From Litsea cubeba (lineage: Eukaryota > Streptophyta > Magnoliopsida > Laurales > Lauraceae), in contig CM022944.1 of assembly GCA_012931725.1 (NCBI GenBank), forward strand, positions 33,832,282 to 33,896,281: a DNA stretch of 64,000 bases, in the 5' to 3' direction. Positions 34,851 to 46,917 of the stretch are shown piece after piece. Position 1 is the first letter of the stretch. Every line of letters begins with the position of its first letter. Both the position numbers and the translations under genes were made by a program. A model generated the notes under the pieces. That model saw only the letters and a program-made list of their open reading frames with translations. It did no database searches and was not told the origin of the DNA.

Positions 34851-35769
34851 CAAATCAAACCCATGTGTGTATGATGCATTAATTTAATGGAATCCCAAAC
34901 CTAGAATTAAGAACCCTTAACTAAAGACTCAATGGTCACTGCACGGTCAACTACAAGTGAAAACACCCACCCACAAGTGATGGAAAAATGATTCTACTGA
35001 ATGGAAGCACATAGCATTAAATCTAGGTTGCCAAGTCAAGAGAAAACACACTACTACATCTTGAAATCAACAAGAAAACTCAAAACATTGAATCTAGAGA
35101 GATTAAATTGGACATTATTGAGGAGGATATTAAGCCACCTAACTAAATTTGAGCCCCAGCTCATTGTGGAAGATGGCTTGGGAGGAAGATGATGATTGGG
35201 ACAAGAAAATCAAAGCCCCCAATGGAAAAATCCAGCCTCCAAGCCGTGCAGTTCGTCTTCTTCTTTCACTCTCTTCCTCCTCTCGTTCCTCTTTCTCCTT
35301 CATTTCCTTCTCTTCCTCTTTTTCTTCCTTCCTTTCTACTTTCTCCTTTCTCACCCTTGGTCCTTATCTCAAATGACCGAGACAAGAGATGGGTTCTCTT
35401 TTGGCTTGGGCAACAATCCTCTTAAGAGGATTGGGCCCCACTTTATTTCTTCTCTTTCTTCATCTTTAGCAACACATCACATTATTATGTCTTTTACATA
35501 TTGCTAATGGGTCCTAGTGTTGGGTGCACAAATCAAATTGGGAATCTCAAGTGGGTCTCACCTGGGCCTACTTGACCCTTTAATTATTTTATTTTAATAA
35601 ATCCTCGCTAAACTTAAGAATTAGCATTTAATTCCACTTAAAATCCCTCCATAGATTTATCTAATGAGAACTACAGTATTAGCATAAAACCAAGGTGGGT
35701 ACATACCAAAGAGTTTATTTCATTAAATTCAGAAAATTAGTATTATTTTAGAAATTTTTAACTTTTCGC
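34851..35769. other. Intergenic segment, no gene recognised
   Basis: AT-rich with one CT-rich patch (35255-35350) that opens Ser/Phe-rich frames on the plus strand and Glu/Lys-rich frames on the minus strand. No domain and no splice-supported gene. Confidence 0.4.
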
Positions 35770-36033
35770 GGGGGCAACTTATGAACGCATCTAAAAAAAA
35801 CTTCTCGAAATAATTGGCCGCCGCTAAAAGTCACACAATAAAAACCCGAAACTTCCCCGCAAAAATTTGGCGCCATTGAAGAAAAGTTTTCACCAGCGGC
35901 CATTTCTGCAATCACCCGCTGTAAGTTACTAGAAATTGACTTTCAGCAGGGGCCAGGTTTGGCAGCCCTATGAGTGACCCATAGCGGCGCTTCTAACAAG
36001 CACCCCACTAAAGGCATATTTTCTTGCAATGAC
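35770..36033. mobile_element. Decayed CACTA-like terminus (CGGCGCTT-type subterminal words)
   Basis: Words of the form AGCGGCGCTT, GGCCGCCGCTAAAAG and GCGGCCATTTCTGCAATC lie in both orientations. The segment ends CATATTTTCTTGCAATG, which in reverse complement resembles CACTACAAGAAAATATG with two changes. These two traits together suggest the right end of a CACTA element of a different family from the 19-kb one. No partner end was found. Confidence 0.4.
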
Positions 36034-36750
36034 TGCTAACCATACCACACCGAAAGACCATTTGATTGGGTAAAGAGATGGGTGACTAGAATCCTTGCAA
36101 TATATTTGATCATAGTCACTGCCTCTTCATTATATATCACCAAAATTTTAGTTTCTAATTGGAAAAAAAAATATGTCGGGTTTCATTCAGAAAGGGGGAT
36201 CGTAGAACCAAAAGAAAAATGAGAGATTTGTTATGGTTCATTCATTTTATGCATCACCGTCATCAATCATGATGTGAGATAGGTGAGAAGTGGATGCATA
36301 TAAAAATTTCCAATAGATTATCACAGTAGCAAGGAACTTAGGCAAATGCAAGGTACCCACTGCATGGTTCTTAAGAAATGAGTAAATATGGCTTAACTAC
36401 AGCCGGCAGTGTTTTTATTATTGTTCAATGGTGTGATTTTCACTTCCATTATTGTCAATCAGATAATGGATATGGTTACACTTGAAGTTCGCCTAGAATA
36501 AAGATAACATAGCGTGATTTGAAGGTGTCAAATGAATTGTGTCATGACGGAAGATGTGAAGGGTTGTTGATAACTCAAAATAAAATGCAAGATTACAGTC
36601 AACTGAATCATTTGAAACAAGCAAATTCATCAATTCAGTTGTGGTGCTTGTGGATTATGAACTTTGGACAATCAAGGACAATTCGAGTCAAATGAAAGTT
36701 TAAAGCTTCACTAGTGTCAAAATTATCTCATTTGCCTATTGAGATGCCAG
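36034..36750. other. Intergenic segment, no gene recognised
   Basis: AT-rich; no frame longer than ~60 codons and no recognisable repeat. Confidence 0.4.
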
Positions 36751-36754
36751 TACC

Positions 36755-36870
36755 AGTGTATAGGTCAGTGGTGAGGTAAATCTATTCCATAGAGACAACC
36801 AATGACAATCCCTGGCTGTTAGTGTGAAGGTGAAGTACTTGGGTGAATGTGTTTGGGTGTGTGAAGAAAA
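36755..36870 (+). mobile_element. tRNA-derived SINE-like unit, copy 1
   Basis: TAGGTCAGTGG at 36761 resembles a pol III A box (TRGCNNAGYGG) and GACAATCCCTGGC about 30 bp further on resembles a B box. The whole stretch can be lined up with 51000-51108, sharing TCTATTCCATAGA(A/G)ACAA and GGTGAAGTACTT(A/G)GGTGA. Tail and target duplication are not clear. Confidence 0.4.
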
Positions 36871-39010
36871 AAAACACGCATTCATAAAATTAAACAATGA
36901 AAATTACTAATAAATAAATTACCTTCTTTCCTATACCACTGAATCCTTAGGCATGTTGTAGTGGCAATGTGAAAATGAAGTTCTCTTGTTTTATAGCCTT
37001 GCATATCCTTCCTATTTCAGCAAATAAGACACAAAAACTACTTAAGTATATGATAAATACAAAAAGAGAAAATGAAAAATAAAAACCAATAATAAAAGAA
37101 GTTCAATCTAAAAAATAGAAAGAACAAAATGATTGGATTAAAGAAAACCGTAGTAGTAATACACATCGGAGCACCTGGGAGTGAAAGGTAAGATTGTACC
37201 GAGTAGGATGACCATAAATTTCTAGGACATCACTATAACCACCAAGAGGAAAATTTTATGCGAGGTCTGTGCCGTTTAAGTCCACGAGTTCTGTTGGGAA
37301 CTTCGTTTTTGAGTTAGTAAAAGATACCAAGTTTCCCTCTAAATTTAAGGGCAAGGCCGAATTTGATAATATCGCAGGTTGTAAAAGCCAAATTAATCAA
37401 CCACATAAAACATAAAAAAGAACATTATAGAAGTGGAAAATTGCCCAATCTAACTCCACGGTAGCTATTTTTAACTTTCATGCATCAAATCTAACAACAA
37501 TCTTGAATCCAATCAACAGTGGCATTATCAGAGAGGAGAGAGCTTGGGCTATGAATATTAGGAATTAATTAGTGGCCCATATCTTGTATACACTGGGGTC
37601 AGTGGCACAACATCCACTGCCACTTATTTTCTTTAAAAAAAAAAAAAAAAAAAAAAACCAAGAAGGAATCTGCCATTGATAACTAAAAAATCCTTTACAT
37701 ATTACAGACAACAAAATAAAGATCAATGCTTCAAAATAAGAAGGATATTATAGTTAAAACATTTTTTTCCTTTATACAGCATTTGCTGTATCAATATCAT
37801 CACAAAGATTGAATTAGCAAAGATTAAAAAAAATACGGAATACATGTTCCAAAACCCGATTTGTAACATCAAAAACAATCCGATCCGATTTATACCTGAG
37901 ATTGAGAGCTCCGAAACGAGAAGAAAAATGACTCGACAATGACATGTTGAGTCCGAGGAGTGTGGGCGCCGAGAGGAGCAGATGAGAAAAGACTCAAAAA
38001 GCGACGCCAGGCCTCCTTTTCAACGCCCTAACCTCGTTTTCTCAATGCATGCCCTAACTTAACTTGGGTGTGACCTGATGTCGGCTAACTCAGGTTAAAT
38101 AATGAAATTTGGTTTAGTCTTTCAATAATCCAGCCCCCCCGCCGCCGAATCGGGAACCTCTTGCGGCCTAGCTTTTGACCTATTTGGTTGGAACTTCAGT
38201 CGTTTGCAGATATGTTGTTTAGAGAATTTGAAAATTCTTAAACGTTATTACTCCTTTAAAAGTATAAGGACAAAATGCTAATTGCAAACCACCGTTCTAA
38301 ATTTTAGCCTACTGATAATTTCTAGGCCCTCTACGGCTCTACCCAACGGACACTTCAAGAAAAGAAGTAAAGAGAGAAAACAAGTTAATTGGTAACCATC
38401 GCACGAGAATTTGGGAGGGCATGGGCCCACTTATGAAGAATCTAAATCCATGAGAAAGTGACACGCTCTGGTAGAGTATGGTCATCATCGCATTTTTCTA
38501 AAACTACCCATCATGATTCATAACTTTTTAAATACTCAAATAAAGTAATTAAAAAAAAGAAATGTTTCATATAAATATATTTGATGGCGGGCTCTGATCG
38601 TATTAGAGTAAGATTTTTCATAGAAAATGACATTTTTTTTTGCGGGATTTAGGTTTTTCCTACCATTTTTATTTTTCTTAATGAGCCCAGCTAGGAGCCT
38701 CAGGGAATTCTCATGACTGAGTCGTAGATAATCTTGATTTAGGGCTAACTTTTGTTTTCTCAAGTGGGTCCCACTAAGAATTTTCACCAAATCCTTTGTC
38801 TAGCAGCCCTAGAGGGATCCATACGTCAAACTCCATGAAAAGAAAAAAATGAAACTCGTGTATGGAGAAAGAGTGAGTTAGTTTGGATCTTGTTTAGTGT
38901 TCACTCAGACTTCTCATCAAGTGTAGCTCCATGGTCAAGCCCACATAAAAACTTAGTCCCAACCATTCAAAATTAGGCTATCACCAGAAGATCAAGAGAA
39001 AAATCTCGTT
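36871..39010. other. Intergenic segment, no gene recognised
   Basis: AT-rich with an A24 run at 37635-37658 and a CCCCCCCGCCGCCG patch near 38131. Around 37900-38050 the base composition rises, as at a gene's 5' end on the minus strand, but no open frame supports that. The segment ends where the pol-like reading of retroelement 2 begins. Confidence 0.4.
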
Positions 39011-39014
39011 CACC

Positions 39015-41390
39015 ATGCCCTTGGGGGACTTACTGTTATGTCGTTATGCCCTTTTGTGTTGAAAATGCCTGTGCTACCTATCAGAGGGCCATGATGGTGA
39101 TCTTCCACGATATGGTCCACAATTGTATGGAAGTTTACATAGATGACATCATAGTCAAATCTAAAACTCGCGCCGACCATGCTGCAGCCTGAGGAAAGTT
39201 CTCTAATGATTTAGGGATACCCAATTAAAGATGAACCTGAAGAAATGTGTCTTTGGAGTATCCTCTGGCAAGCTCCTGGGCTTTATGGTACGCAATCGGG
39301 GGATCGAAGTCGACCCTTCCAAGGTAAAGGCCATCCTTGAAATGCTGCCGCCTAAGAACCTCAAAGAATTGAGAAGCCTCATAGGACGCCCGCAATTTAT
39401 TAGGAAATTCATTTCGCAGCATTTGTAGAGATGCGAGCCATTCTACAAGCTGTTAAAAGGAGTATGATACAACTGGGATGATGATTGTCAGAAGGCGTTT
39501 GAAGATCTAAAGAAATATTTGTTGAGTCATCCCATTCTGAAACCTCCCATCAAAGTCAAGCCTCTCATCTTATACATGTCAGCAATAGAATCCGCAATCG
39601 GCGTGGTCCTTGGTCAACATGATGACTTCGGAAGGAAGGAGAACGCGATCTATTATTTGAGCAAATCTCTCTTATCCTACGAGAGGAAGTACTCCCCTAA
39701 GAAAAGGAGGACTTGCTTGGCCGTACTTTGGGCGGTCTAGAAATTGAGACATTATTTTCTAGCTTCATCAAGTTAAACTACTAGCAAGGATGGATCCCCT
39801 GAAATGCATTTTTGAGAAACTCGTTACCTCAGGAAGAGTCGCGCGATGACAAATGCTCTTAGCTGAATTCGACATAACCTATGTTACTTAGAAATCCATA
39901 AAAGGACAAGCAATTGTCGACCATCTAGCACACCTTTCCTTGCTCCGATACGAGCCAGTCAAAACTAATTTCCCCGACGAAGGCATTTGTTTGCAGACAT
40001 CGAAGAGGCTAGAGATGATGAATTATGGACCATGTACTTTGACGAAGCTTTGAATCAAAATGGAAAAGTAGTCGGGGTGGTGCTTCTATCCTCGGAAGGA
40101 GTCTTCATCCCTAAAGCCTACAAAATTGGATTTCTGGCAACCAATAATATGATGGAATATGAAGCCCTCCTAGCAGGACTGAGGGAAGCCAAGACCCTTG
40201 GTGTCAACAAGCGAAGAGTCCTCCGTGACTCTAAAGTGGTTATATTCCAGATAGCTAGAGAATAGAAGGTTAGTGCTCCTAAGCTTGCACATTACCATGA
40301 GAAAGCGAATGAACTAATGTCTAACTTTAAAAGGATTTCCTTTCTCTACATCCCTCGTGCCTTGAATCGATTAGCTGACTCATTGGCAGTCTTAGCCTCG
40401 ATCATAGAAATGCCTGACGATAAAGACTCTGAAGCATTCCTGATTAGAAGGTTAGATTCTCCGTCCGTCAAACTGATAGACCTGACCAAAGGAAACCCTG
40501 CTAAAGTGCTACCAAAATTTTCAAAGGATAAGAGTAAGAAAGTCAGGAAGAAGGAGTTCGGGCAAAAGGAGGATTCTAAACCTGAAGAGGGGGGTCCTAG
40601 CTCGCATACAGCACGATGATGACTTGACAGGTGATCACGCATGGTACTATGATACTTGAAACTACCTACACGATGGCTACATCCCTGAATACGCCACTCG
40701 TTCAGATAAGAGAGCATTAAAAGAAATGGGTCAGAGATATATCATAGTCGCGGGACTATTATTCGCCAATCATGTAGTAGGGTTCTCCCGTGGTGTGTAA
40801 CAGTAGAGGAAGAACATGAGATAATTGAAGAAACACATTCAGGCAAGTGCGGAGGGCACGTCAATGGCATGATGCTAGCTAAAAAGATCATCCGCGTAGG
40901 TTATTATTGGCCATCTCTAGAGTTGGATTCGGTCAACCACATTAAAAGGTGTAAGGAAGGTCAGCTACACGCTGACTTGATCGATGCCCCCACTTCATCC
41001 CTTCACCCTACCATAGCTCCATGGCCTTTCTCGACTTGGGCCTTTGACATCATAAGACCCTTAGCTCCTACCCTAGAGAACACACAAAACAAGGCATTCA
41101 TCTTAACATCCACATAATATTACACTAGATGGGCAGAAGCAGAAGCATATGTCAACATTAAAGCTACCTTTGTAGTCAAATTCATTAAAAAGAATATAAT
41201 AGTCTGGTTTGGCGTTCCCAAGGTATTCATAACAGACAATGGTTCGCAATTTATATCCCAACAAATGAACGAGTTATGCATAAAATATCACATAGAACTG
41301 GATCATTCAACCCCCTATTACCCTCAAGCAAATGGTTAAGCCAAAGCAACCAACAAGACCTTATTAGATCATCAAGAAGATTGTGCAAAC
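39015..41390 (+). pseudogene. Tat-type Ty3/gypsy pol (RT, RNase H, integrase), part 1
   Basis: Plus-strand order: reverse transcriptase with NACATYQRAM and VYIDDIIVKSK (the YxDD catalytic motif) at 39055-39190; its C-terminal part with MNLKKCVFGVSSGKLLGF and LIGRPQFIRKF (39225-39425); the first RNase H with AFEDLKKYLLSHPIL and AIYYLSKSLLSYERKYSP (39490-39740); an archaeal-type RNase H with MMEYEALLAGLREAKTLGV and IPRALNRLADSLA (40000-40420); and integrase with RVGYYWPSLE and GVPKVFITDNGSQFISQQ (40860-41345). A second RNase H after the first is a mark of the Tat/Ogre lineage. Many stops and frame breaks. The 5' part (gag, protease, early RT) is missing. A solo LTR interrupts the integrase at 41390. 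Confidence 0.9.
41386..41390. repeat. Target site duplication CAAAC (left)
   Basis: Repeated exactly at 44591-44595, directly after the solo LTR. Confidence 0.9.
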
Positions 41391-44300
41391 TGTCAGACCC
41401 CGACCCAGGTTTGGAATATTTAATTATATTTTTAATCGTGATTAATTGATAAGTGGGGTTAGTGGATGATTAGCTTTTTTTTAAGCTAGATTAGAATGTT
41501 GGAATAGCTTTGGGAATTTTCGAAAGTCGTTGACTTAGGCTTGACGCGGGCCGGGGCGCCCGTGTGTTGTGTGTGAACTTGGGGGTTTAACCTTGATTTC
41601 TGAAAAATCCCAATTTTTATTTATTTTGGCTCATTTCACTTAGATTATCAACTTTCATGTTTTGACCGTTTCGATTTAATGATCAAAAATCACGTTTTTC
41701 GAGAAAAATGGCAAAACTGACCTTTCACACAAAATCTGTACCCAAATTTCAAAAGTTTTCAGAAATTGACAAAAATATACTTTTTGGAGAACAGAAATTT
41801 TGTTGATCATTTTTGTCTTCTTCGTCGTTTCCATTTGGGGCCCGCAAAATACCCTTTTCAGCCTTATGAAGATTGGGACCCACAAACCCATCTTATAAGA
41901 GGAAGAGTTCTCTTCTTCCCTTCATTCTATCTTTTCCTGCAATGTTTTGGAGCTAAGGGTTTTTCCTCTCTCCCAGCACTTTCTCTCTCCTCTGGAACAC
42001 CCATCTCTTAGAGATTTCTTGAAGGATTGATCTCCTAGGCTTCTTCCTCATCATTCAAGCTTCTCATAGACACCTTTTTCAAAGGATTTGGACAAGAACA
42101 AAGCTTTCTTTCAAGCTTCTCTTCATTGTTTGAGCTCTTCAAGGTTAGCAATGGTTTTCCAATCTTGAAATCTTTGTTTTCCTCATCATTTAGAGTGTTT
42201 TCATCACACATGCAAGAGTTTTCCCTTAAGATTTACAAATGATTGATTTTAGGGTTCTTCTTGGGAAACTTTTGGGGGTTTTTGTAGATTTGGAGCTTGA
42301 GGCCCTTTAGAGTTGTTTGAAGAGTGATTTATCTCTCCTTTTGGCTTGAGGCAAGTAAATTTTCATATATTAAGATTGATTGATCTTCTATATTGTGAAT
42401 GTTGGGTTTTTCTATGCATCTCTCTTCATTTCTACTTCCCCTCTTTGATCATTAGATGGATACTTTGATATGTTCATGAAATAGTCTCATTTATCTACCT
42501 TGATTTGTTGTTTTCAACAATGTAAAGATTTTGGATCAAATATGTCTAGCTAACTGATGTTTAATGCTTTGTTTAAATTTGATTTGTTTGAGGGTTTGAA
42601 TGAATTATTGTGATGGTTCAATGGAGTTGAATGAAGATATGAGGGACCCAAGTTGTATGGGAGATATATATGTAAGAGAAGGAAGAAGAGAGAAGTGTAG
42701 AAATCAGAAAAAGGGGCAGGAAAACACCCCATGACGAGCTGGACAGAAGACCAGCTCGTTATAGCGAGCTTGGGCTCGATATAGCGAGCTAGTCCTCTGC
42801 CTGGCGAGTGTCAGGCAGAAGCCCAGCTCGCTATAGCGAGCTTGGGCCCACTATAGCGAGCCAGGCTTCTGGAATGGGGTCTGTTTTAGCCCATTTTCTG
42901 GGCTGTCTTAAGGGCCTGTTGAGACCAGTTTTAAGACCTATTTTGAGGCCTGATTTAGCCTGATTCAAGGCATGCCTTAAGGCCTGTTTCAGCCTGTTTA
43001 AAGGCCCGTTCTAGGCTTGGTTACAGCTGGTTTAGGGCCCATGTTCCCTACCCATCCTAGGCTCATTAATAGTCTTCTCCTTGGCCCTTGTCTCCCCATA
43101 GTTTGGGGCCCAATTCAATCCTCATTTGACATATAAAAGCCCGGAAAGGATACTTTGATTTGAACTACTATGTATAGTGAAAATTTATTGAGAAGGTGAT
43201 GAAACCTCTTGATGTTTAAATTACCTGGGAATTTATTCAAGCCTTTACATACACTTTATCTCCTAAATTGTTAATGATCTTCAGTGGCACCAAATTCCTC
43301 AATTAATAGCGACATTAGGAGACTAAGTGTGTGTTGAGACAAACCATGGTAAGCCTTTGAACCATTACACACTAAATTCATTTCATGTTAGAAAGCTTCG
43401 CCGAGTCTGTTTATAAATCAATTTAAATGTTTTGAGTGCTTTACCACATTTATGAACATTGATAAGACTACTCATCTTATTTTGCTTTGATTTGTCAGTA
43501 TGTGAGATATGTATGTGTTCGGAGTAGTTTTTTTATCGATTTTTGGAAATATATCTTTATGAACGGATTTGTATCATTTTGAAGTTCCAAATTTTCAATC
43601 TAATGGCACCACTAAGCTTAGGTTACCTTGTCGGGCTGATCACCCGGCTTGGGATCTTTAAATTATCTGCCAACTGCAGCTTGGATTCTGTCTGTACCGA
43701 CCATGGCAACAGTTTTGTATCCGGTCCCACGTGTAGAGGCTACGGTTCTGTTTGATAACGACCTTGTTCGTTCCGGTCCACGATTAGTGGCTACGGTTTC
43801 TCTCTGCTCATGTTACTTCGGTAACAGGAGAATTTAGCTATACGTGGTTTGCTAATGTTTTATTCGTTTGATGTTTTAGCTTATGGTTCTTGTTTATTTC
43901 AACTTATTATAGTCTTGTAATTCGTTAATATTTAAGATGTCGATCTTTTATCTTGTCGTTTCTGTTATTTAGGATTTAATCGTAGTTCTCATTTATTCAA
44001 TGTTTTACTCTTTCTATCATCCTATTATATGTTATATTCGCTTGCCAGACCGTCGTGTCTAACCCTTTTTGCTTGGTGCCAGATGTTGAGCCCCTTGCCG
44101 TTGAGGCGCACTTTGAGGTAGACCCAATAGTTCTTGTGGAACGCGAGTGGCAGCCTGATAATGTCGCTTAGACGTCGGGTTGATTTCAGAGCTTCGATCA
44201 CCTTTTTGGATAGATTCTATTTTGGGAATTTGTTGTAGCCATTGTTGGCTTATTTTTTTTGGGAAATTGTAATTATTGGCTAACTTGACTTTGTATTAAA

Positions 44301-44590
44301 CTTGAAACTAACTTTGGGGCCTATCTATAGAATGTTTCTCTTTTTTATACTAGTCTTGAGCGTTCTCATCATACACATATGTTATGGACTTTTATGTTTG
44401 CTACAATGCTTCCGCGTAATTTATTTGTGTGCATGTGATTCTGATAAATCATTGTTGGATCAAATTTCGAGGATCCTTACCGCGGAAACCTGTGGGAAAC
44501 TAGCGTATACGGGCGGGATTTTCCGGCCCGTCGTGCCACGACCCCGGATTAAGGTCTTGTTTAACGGGACCTCATTCCGGGGGCGTGACA
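41391..44590 (+). mobile_element. Solo LTR, 3200 bp, in the pol gene of retroelement 2
   Basis: Starts TGTCAGACCCCGACCCAGG and ends CCGGGGGCGTGACA, with CAAAC on both sides. Removing it rejoins the integrase reading. Large LTRs with a TGTCA..ACCCCGACC start are common in plant Ty3/gypsy elements. No internal region or second LTR is present, so homologous recombination between two LTRs is the simplest origin. It carries a block of GCTCGCTATAGCGAGC palindromes at 42735-42870. I see no gene in it; frames are short. Confidence 0.85.
42735..42870. repeat. Palindrome block GCTCGCTATAGCGAGC
   Basis: Five or six full or half copies of GCTCG(C/T/A)TATAGCGAGC lie within 140 bp, separated by short spacers such as TTGGGC. 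One copy is a perfect 16-bp palindrome. The block stands out against an AT-rich LTR. Confidence 0.85.
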
Positions 44591-44595
44591 CAAAC

Positions 44596-45105
44596 CACTA
44601 AGGGTAGCGATTGGCCGGACCATCTAGTCGAAGCGTTGTGGGCGTATCGGACTACTATAAGAACTCCTACATGGGAAACCCCACACTCTTTGACTTACGG
44701 AATGGAAGCAGTCCTTCCCCTCGAAGTCCTTCACCCGTCACTGTGCATCTAGCTAGATGAAGACATGACAGAAGACCAGAAGAGAGGAGCATTGCTACTT
44801 CAGCTAGACCTATTCGACGAGAAGAGAATGAAAGTGGCAGTGCATATGCAAGTCTACCGGAAGCGAGTCGCCACAGCTAATGACAAGCATGTTAAAGAAA
44901 GAAGACTCAGAGTTAGCGACCTCGTGTTGAAAAACATCACTCCATCTCAGCTTCCGCGCCCCAGAGGTAAGTTACGACCCAATTCGGAAGGCCCTTTGTA
45001 ATCAAAGAAGTATATTCTGGCGATGAATATAGGCTAGTAAATGCAGAAGGGAAAGTGCTCCCCGATCCATGGAACGCTATGTACTTGAGAAAGTACACAG
45101 TATGA
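44596..45105 (+). pseudogene. Tat-type Ty3/gypsy pol, part 2 (integrase C-terminus)
   Basis: Resumes the integrase after the solo LTR: a DNA segment equivalent to 'PSTRSLWAYRTT..TPTGETPFSLTYG' reads across frames at 44620-44700 (KNSYMGNPTLFDL in one frame, MEAVLPLEV in another), then KVAVHMQVYRKRVA and RRLRVSDLVLKN (44830-44935), and finally GPFVIKE, EYRLVNAEGKVLPDPWNAMYLRKY (split by frame) ending at a TGA near 45105. This is the usual end of pol before the 3' spacer. Several frameshifts. Confidence 0.8.
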
Positions 45106-46158
45106 CCTTTCCCTACTTCTTGCGGAGTATTACTCTCCTTGCCCTTCGGCACAGTTATAGAAATCCCGTAGGAGGACCGAGGAGATGCACTATGACCAAA
45201 CCCGAAACTCAAACACACACCGACACTTAAAAGAAACACAAAACGGTGAGTCTACCCCACACAAGTTCTGCAAGGTTGAAGCCATTCAATGTGAAGGTTT
45301 GTAGGTGAGTTCACCCATGTCATGAAAGCTTCCCGACCGTTTGCAAAAAAAAAAGGAAGGAGAGAGAGAGAGAAGAGAAACCACGGTGGAGTCGCATGAG
45401 GTATGGGTGTGCTCCCCATGGCTAATGCTTCAGAAGCCTTACCTTAGGTTCCCCTTTTCCCCTGTCAGTCCACAGAAAAATCAATAGAGCCACACAAAGC
45501 GTGAGTATGCTCCCTACGCTAAGAGTATGCTCCCTACACTATGTGCCTAGAAGTTGCAAAAAAAAAAAAAAAGAAAAAAAGAAAAAGAAAAAGAAGATAA
45601 AAGAGTTCCACTAGAATTAGGCTCACCGGAATGGCATTGTCCTCGTCTAGTGAATCAAGCGGAGAGTGGTTGATGACCACAATACTAAGGAGGCACGACA
45701 ACTCACCGCCCCTTACACACAAACGCTACTCACACTGAGCCCCCGGGGACAATCATGTTATCTCCGAATTTCAACCAAAAGGAATAAATAGCTACAAAAA
45801 AGGGACTGTGAGGGCTCAACCTCTAAAAGACGGTTACAGAAGATTGCGTTGCCACCAGAGCGACAATCATGGATCAATGGGCTAGCTCACCTTCACACTC
45901 TTACCCTCGGACAAAATATACGCCAGCTTTATGCTGGACATTTCTATATATATGGGTATTTGTTTGTCTCGCATTGCTTGCCAATCCGGGTTCGCATTGC
46001 ATATACAATTACCACGAGTACTCACTAGCCTACACACACTCACCTCATGCATTTTTTTATTACTAATTACTTTTGGTTAAATGCAACAAAAATATACTCC
46101 CTAAGGTACTACTTCCGCTCTTGTTAATCTCAAAGCTTGAATGCTAAAACAACCCCAT
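45106..46158 (+). other. Spacer between pol and antisense PMD remnant, retroelement 2
   Basis: No gene recognised. It includes a GA-rich run near 45359-45380 and an A-rich run at 45557-45600. GAGTATGCTCCCTAC(G/A)CTA is duplicated at about 45503 and 45524. In Tat-type elements the region between pol and the 3' LTR is where extra genes sit. Confidence 0.5.
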
Positions 46159-46917
46159 GACATTTTTACCGAGAAAGAGAAACGTTGCCTTAGCCAACCA
46201 TACAAGGGGCCTAAGAATACTAAACTAACAAGTTTGTTTTGAGACCTTGTAGGGAAACCAACCCCGATTGCATTTGAAACATCCCACGAGTAGGGGCATT
46301 TTTTTTTGTTTACGGGTATCATTTTGTTCACAACTCCCTACAACTTGAAAAAACATGATAGTGACAAGAAAGAAACTATAAATCATGTTTGTTACAATAC
46401 CTCGTAATGGATTTGACTATGGATGTATGCCGTGGACATTGTTTGTCGTGACATCTCATGATGTGCAGTACGAAAAGTAATTATCTGAAGCCTATGCCTT
46501 TATATCTATGGCTAATGTTGTAGATGCCTCAAAACATAGAACTGCTTAGGCCACGAATGTCACACACCCAAGCATTCCCTGTTGCTTGAGAACCCCAACT
46601 CTACGTCATTTATCGGGTTTTAATCAATTTGAGATTGTACTCATTTGATTTATTATATGAATCTCACTTTATTTATCCTGAACTACTAATGTTCCCTTCT
46701 GATAAGGATCCGTGCTTAGGCACGAACTTCAATAAATCTTGGAAAAAAATTGACAGTCTCCCTTGTTTTTAGGACCCCAAAGTACAAAAAACATGTTACT
46801 TGTGAAGGAAAAACACTCCGTATATCACCCGGTGCCCCACGGAAACTCTTCATCAATCATTTTACACGTTCTCATAGCACTTCTAAGATATCAAACATGC
46901 ACTATCTCGACGACACA
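46159..46917 (+). repeat. Retroelement non-coding segment, copy 2 (matches 343-1080)
   Basis: Lines up with 343-1080 throughout, for example AACTAACAAGTTTGTTTTGAG and CATAGAA(C/T)TGCTTAGGCCAC. The match breaks at 46917, at the left edge of a solo LTR, and resumes at 50375. Confidence 0.8.
46913..46917. repeat. Target site duplication ACACA (left; right side TCACA)
   Basis: ACACA at 46913-46917 and TCACA at 50375-50379 differ at one position. This is compatible with an old 5-bp duplication. Confidence 0.55.

Noticed and set aside
37880..38130. Possible 5' end of a host gene on the minus strand
   Set aside because: Composition shift only; no open frame, no splice pattern and no domain to its left.
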